From Clostridioides difficile_A (GTDB lineage Bacteria > Bacillota > Clostridia > Peptostreptococcales > Peptostreptococcaceae), in NCBI GenBank assembly GCA_945909635.1, contig OX246690.1, forward strand, positions 1,240,001 through 1,304,000: a DNA stretch of 64,000 nt, written 5' to 3'. Positions 62,250 through 64,000 of the stretch are shown one piece after another; position 1 is the stretch's first letter; each line of letters opens with the position of its first letter. The translations under genes and the position numbers were made by a program. Below the pieces are notes generated by a model. It made no database searches, was not told the DNA's origin, and saw only the letters and a list, made by a program, of their open reading frames with translations.

Positions 62250-63515
62250 ATGCCTTTAGCAGATAGAATAAGACCAAAAACAATGAATGATGTAATAGGT
62301 CAAAGTCATATAATAGGTAATGGCAAAATATTGTCTAAGATATTACAATCTAATTTTTTACCAAATATGATATTTTTTGGTCCTCCAGGTGTTGGAAAAA
62401 CCACAGTAGCAGAAATAATAGCAGAAAAAAGCAATAAAAATTTCTACAAAATAAATGCTACAAACTCATCTCTAGAAGATATAAAAAAGGTGATATCAGA
62501 ACTTGGAAGTATAAATAATATAAATGGAGTTTTGTTATATATAGATGAAATACAAAGTTTTAATAAAAAACAACAACAATCAATATTAGAATTTATGGAA
62601 AATGGAAGTATAACCTTAATTGCTAGTACCACAGAAAATCCATATCATTATGTGTATAAAGCTCTTTTAAGCAGGTCTACTGTGTTTGAATTTAAACCTT
62701 TAGAGAAGTTTGATATAGAAAAAGGTTTGGAAAGAGCTATTGAAGTATTAAATGAAGATAGTTATATGGATATTGAATGTAATAAAGATGCGATTGAAGA
62801 TATAGCTATTCTTTCTGATGGAGATATGAGAAGAGCTTTGAATATTTTGGAAATGGTAGTTTATTCAACCAAACCAAATAAAGATAATATAACTCACATA
62901 GATTCAGATGTAATAAAGTCATCTACATTTAATAAGATTATAAATTATGATAAAAATGGTGATAGTCATTATGACATTTTAAGTGCATTCCAAAAATCTA
63001 TAAGGGGAAGTGACCCACAAGCGTCTATACATTATCTAGCAAGACTTATAAAAGGTGGAGATTTGATAAGTATATGTAGAAGACTTTTAGTAATAGCTAG
63101 TGAAGATATAGGTCTAGCTTATCCAAATGCTATTATGATTGTAAAGGCATGTGTAGATTCGGCTATGCAACTTGGATTTCCAGAAGCAAAAATACCATTG
63201 GCAGAAGCTACTATTCTTTTAGCTACATCTCCAAAATCTAATTCTGCATGTATGGCAATAATGAAAGCTATGGAGGAATTAGATAAAGAGTTTGTTAAGG
63301 ACATACCAAATAGTATAAAAGATGCTCATTATTCTGGTTCTAAAGATATAGGTAGGGGTTGTGGATACAAATATCCTCATAACTTTAAAAATCATTATGT
63401 AAAGCAACAGTATTTACCAGATAGCATAAAAGATAGTATCTATTACATACCACAAGAAAATAAAACTGAAAAAAATATAAAGAAATATTTAGAATATCTA
63501 GACAGTGATTTTTAA
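62250..63515 (+). CDS. rarA: Replication-associated recombination protein RarA/MgsA
   Basis: 421 aa AAA+ clamp-loader-like ATPase acting at stalled replication forks. PLADRIRPKTMNDVIGQSHIIG at the N-terminus, Walker A GPPGVGKTTVAE, Walker B LLYIDEIQSF, sensor TTENP, arginine-finger region SRSTVFEF, and C-terminal tetramerisation domain (DPQASIHYLARLIKGGDLISICRRLLVIASEDIGLAYPNA). Full length. AAGGAGTGA before the ATG. Confidence 0.96.
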   Translation: MPLADRIRPKTMNDVIGQSHIIGNGKILSKILQSNFLPNMIFFGPPGVGKTTVAEIIAEKSNKNFYKINATNSSLEDIKKVISELGSINNINGVLLYIDEIQSFNKKQQQSILEFMENGSITLIASTTENPYHYVYKALLSRSTVFEFKPLEKFDIEKGLERAIEVLNEDSYMDIECNKDAIEDIAILSDGDMRRALNILEMVVYSTKPNKDNITHIDSDVIKSSTFNKIINYDKNGDSHYDILSAFQKSIRGSDPQASIHYLARLIKGGDLISICRRLLVIASEDIGLAYPNAIMIVKACVDSAMQLGFPEAKIPLAEATILLATSPKSNSACMAIMKAMEELDKEFVKDIPNSIKDAHYSGSKDIGRGCGYKYPHNFKNHYVKQQYLPDSIKDSIYYIPQENKTEKNIKKYLEYLDSDF

Positions 63516-63545
63516 ACTGGACTTTATGTATCGGGGGTAGATATT

Positions 63546-64000
63546 ATGATTATAAAGCTTAATTCAACTTATCATAGTAGAGTTATGAAATACTTAAAAA
63601 GAGAACCTGAGTACAATTTGTTTATAATAGGTGACATTGAAAGATATGGATATGGACATAATTTTTTAAATATATGGGCAGACATAGATGAAAAGGGTGA
63701 AATAAGGGCAGTATTACTTAAATATTTTGAGTTTATGATGTTTTATTCTGATGGAGAATATGATGTTGAAGGTTTTTATAATCTACTTTGTAATACCAAT
63801 TATGAAGAAATTTCTGGGAAAATATGTGCTGTGGATGCATTAGCAAAAAGATTAGGACTTAATAATCTAAAGATAGTTGATTTTTGTAAACTTCAAACTA
63901 GAAAATTCTTGGTAAATAATAACTGTAATGAAAAGATTAAAAAAATTAGGCTTGGTAATCTTAAAAAGACAGTAAGGCTTTATGATTTGATAGATGAATT
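63546..64000 (+). CDS. GNAT family N-acetyltransferase (5' part, runs off window)
   Basis: The visible 151 residues begin MIIKLNSTYHSRVMKYLKREPEYNLFIIGDIERYGYGHNF, typical of a GNAT subgroup whose N-terminal half is a divergent acyltransferase-like domain. The catalytic acetyl-CoA-binding half lies beyond the window. CGGGGGTAG upstream of the ATG. Acceptor unknown. Confidence 0.65.
   Translation, partial: MIIKLNSTYHSRVMKYLKREPEYNLFIIGDIERYGYGHNFLNIWADIDEKGEIRAVLLKYFEFMMFYSDGEYDVEGFYNLLCNTNYEEISGKICAVDALAKRLGLNNLKIVDFCKLQTRKFLVNNNCNEKIKKIRLGNLKKTVRLYDLIDE

Noticed and set aside
1..64000. tRNA, rRNA, CRISPR arrays or insertion sequences
   Set aside because: None recognised: no cloverleaf-like genes, no regularly spaced repeats and no transposase genes were found by reading.

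Overview
The window is low-GC Firmicute DNA, about 28-30% G+C by eye. It matches a Clostridioides difficile chromosome: spo0A is followed by a sporulation and envelope block, and sigK is interrupted by a skin element whose recombinase gene lies beside the 3' half of sigK. Product names come from motif recognition and gene order; no database search was run.

Layout. (1) 1-16.6 kb: the 3' end of spo0A; a SteA/SteB/glycosyltransferase/MraY-like cluster; a DUF3866 gene and a NUDIX hydrolase; spoIIM; a xerD-like gene lacking several catalytic residues; deoB-punA-pdp for nucleoside salvage; mltG-trmR-trhP (cell wall and wobble uridine modification); and a class B PBP. (2) 16.65-24.54 kb: sigK split by a 7,239-bp skin element bounded by 12-bp direct repeats. 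The element carries a large serine recombinase, a type I toxin-antitoxin locus, a 72-aa protein that is the best candidate excision factor, a DUF1653 protein, a TetR/hydrolase operon with visible operators, a VanZ-like protein and a small CxxC protein. From memory, the described skin of strain 630 is about 14.6 kb, so this one looks like a short variant. (3) 25.0-27.0 kb: four minor pilin-like genes, one with an apparent 2-bp frameshift that destroys its leader. (4) 27.3-40.8 kb: translation, secretion and chromosome housekeeping genes (efp, a zinc-ribbon protein, rnc, an Elp3-like radical SAM gene, smc, ftsY, ylxM-ffh, rpsP, khpA, rimM, trmD, rplS, rbgA). (5) 40.8-45.3 kb: two brnQ branched-chain amino acid carriers, each preceded by CodY-like boxes. 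(6) 45.3-49.8 kb: B12-dependent ribonucleotide reductase, rnhB, an FMN-dependent alpha-hydroxy-acid oxidase family gene and a small hypothetical gene. (7) 49.9-55.8 kb, minus strand: a CarD-family regulator, then a histidine kinase/response regulator pair followed by an ABC-2 exporter operon, with palindromic operators between regulators and exporter. (8) 55.9-64 kb: yraN-comM-dprA-topA-codY-rarA and the start of a GNAT gene.

How it fits together. Three themes recur. Sporulation: Spo0A, SpoIIM and SigK, whose gene must be rebuilt by excision in the mother cell. Envelope assembly: SteA/B, MltG and the PBP. Nutrient status: CodY at 61.3 kb probably represses the two brnQ genes at 41-45 kb. The strongest items for follow-up are the short skin element and its cargo, the type I toxin locus whose antitoxin terminator lies inside the toxin gene, the XerD homologue with altered catalytic residues, the frameshifted pilin, and the operator palindromes of the exporter.
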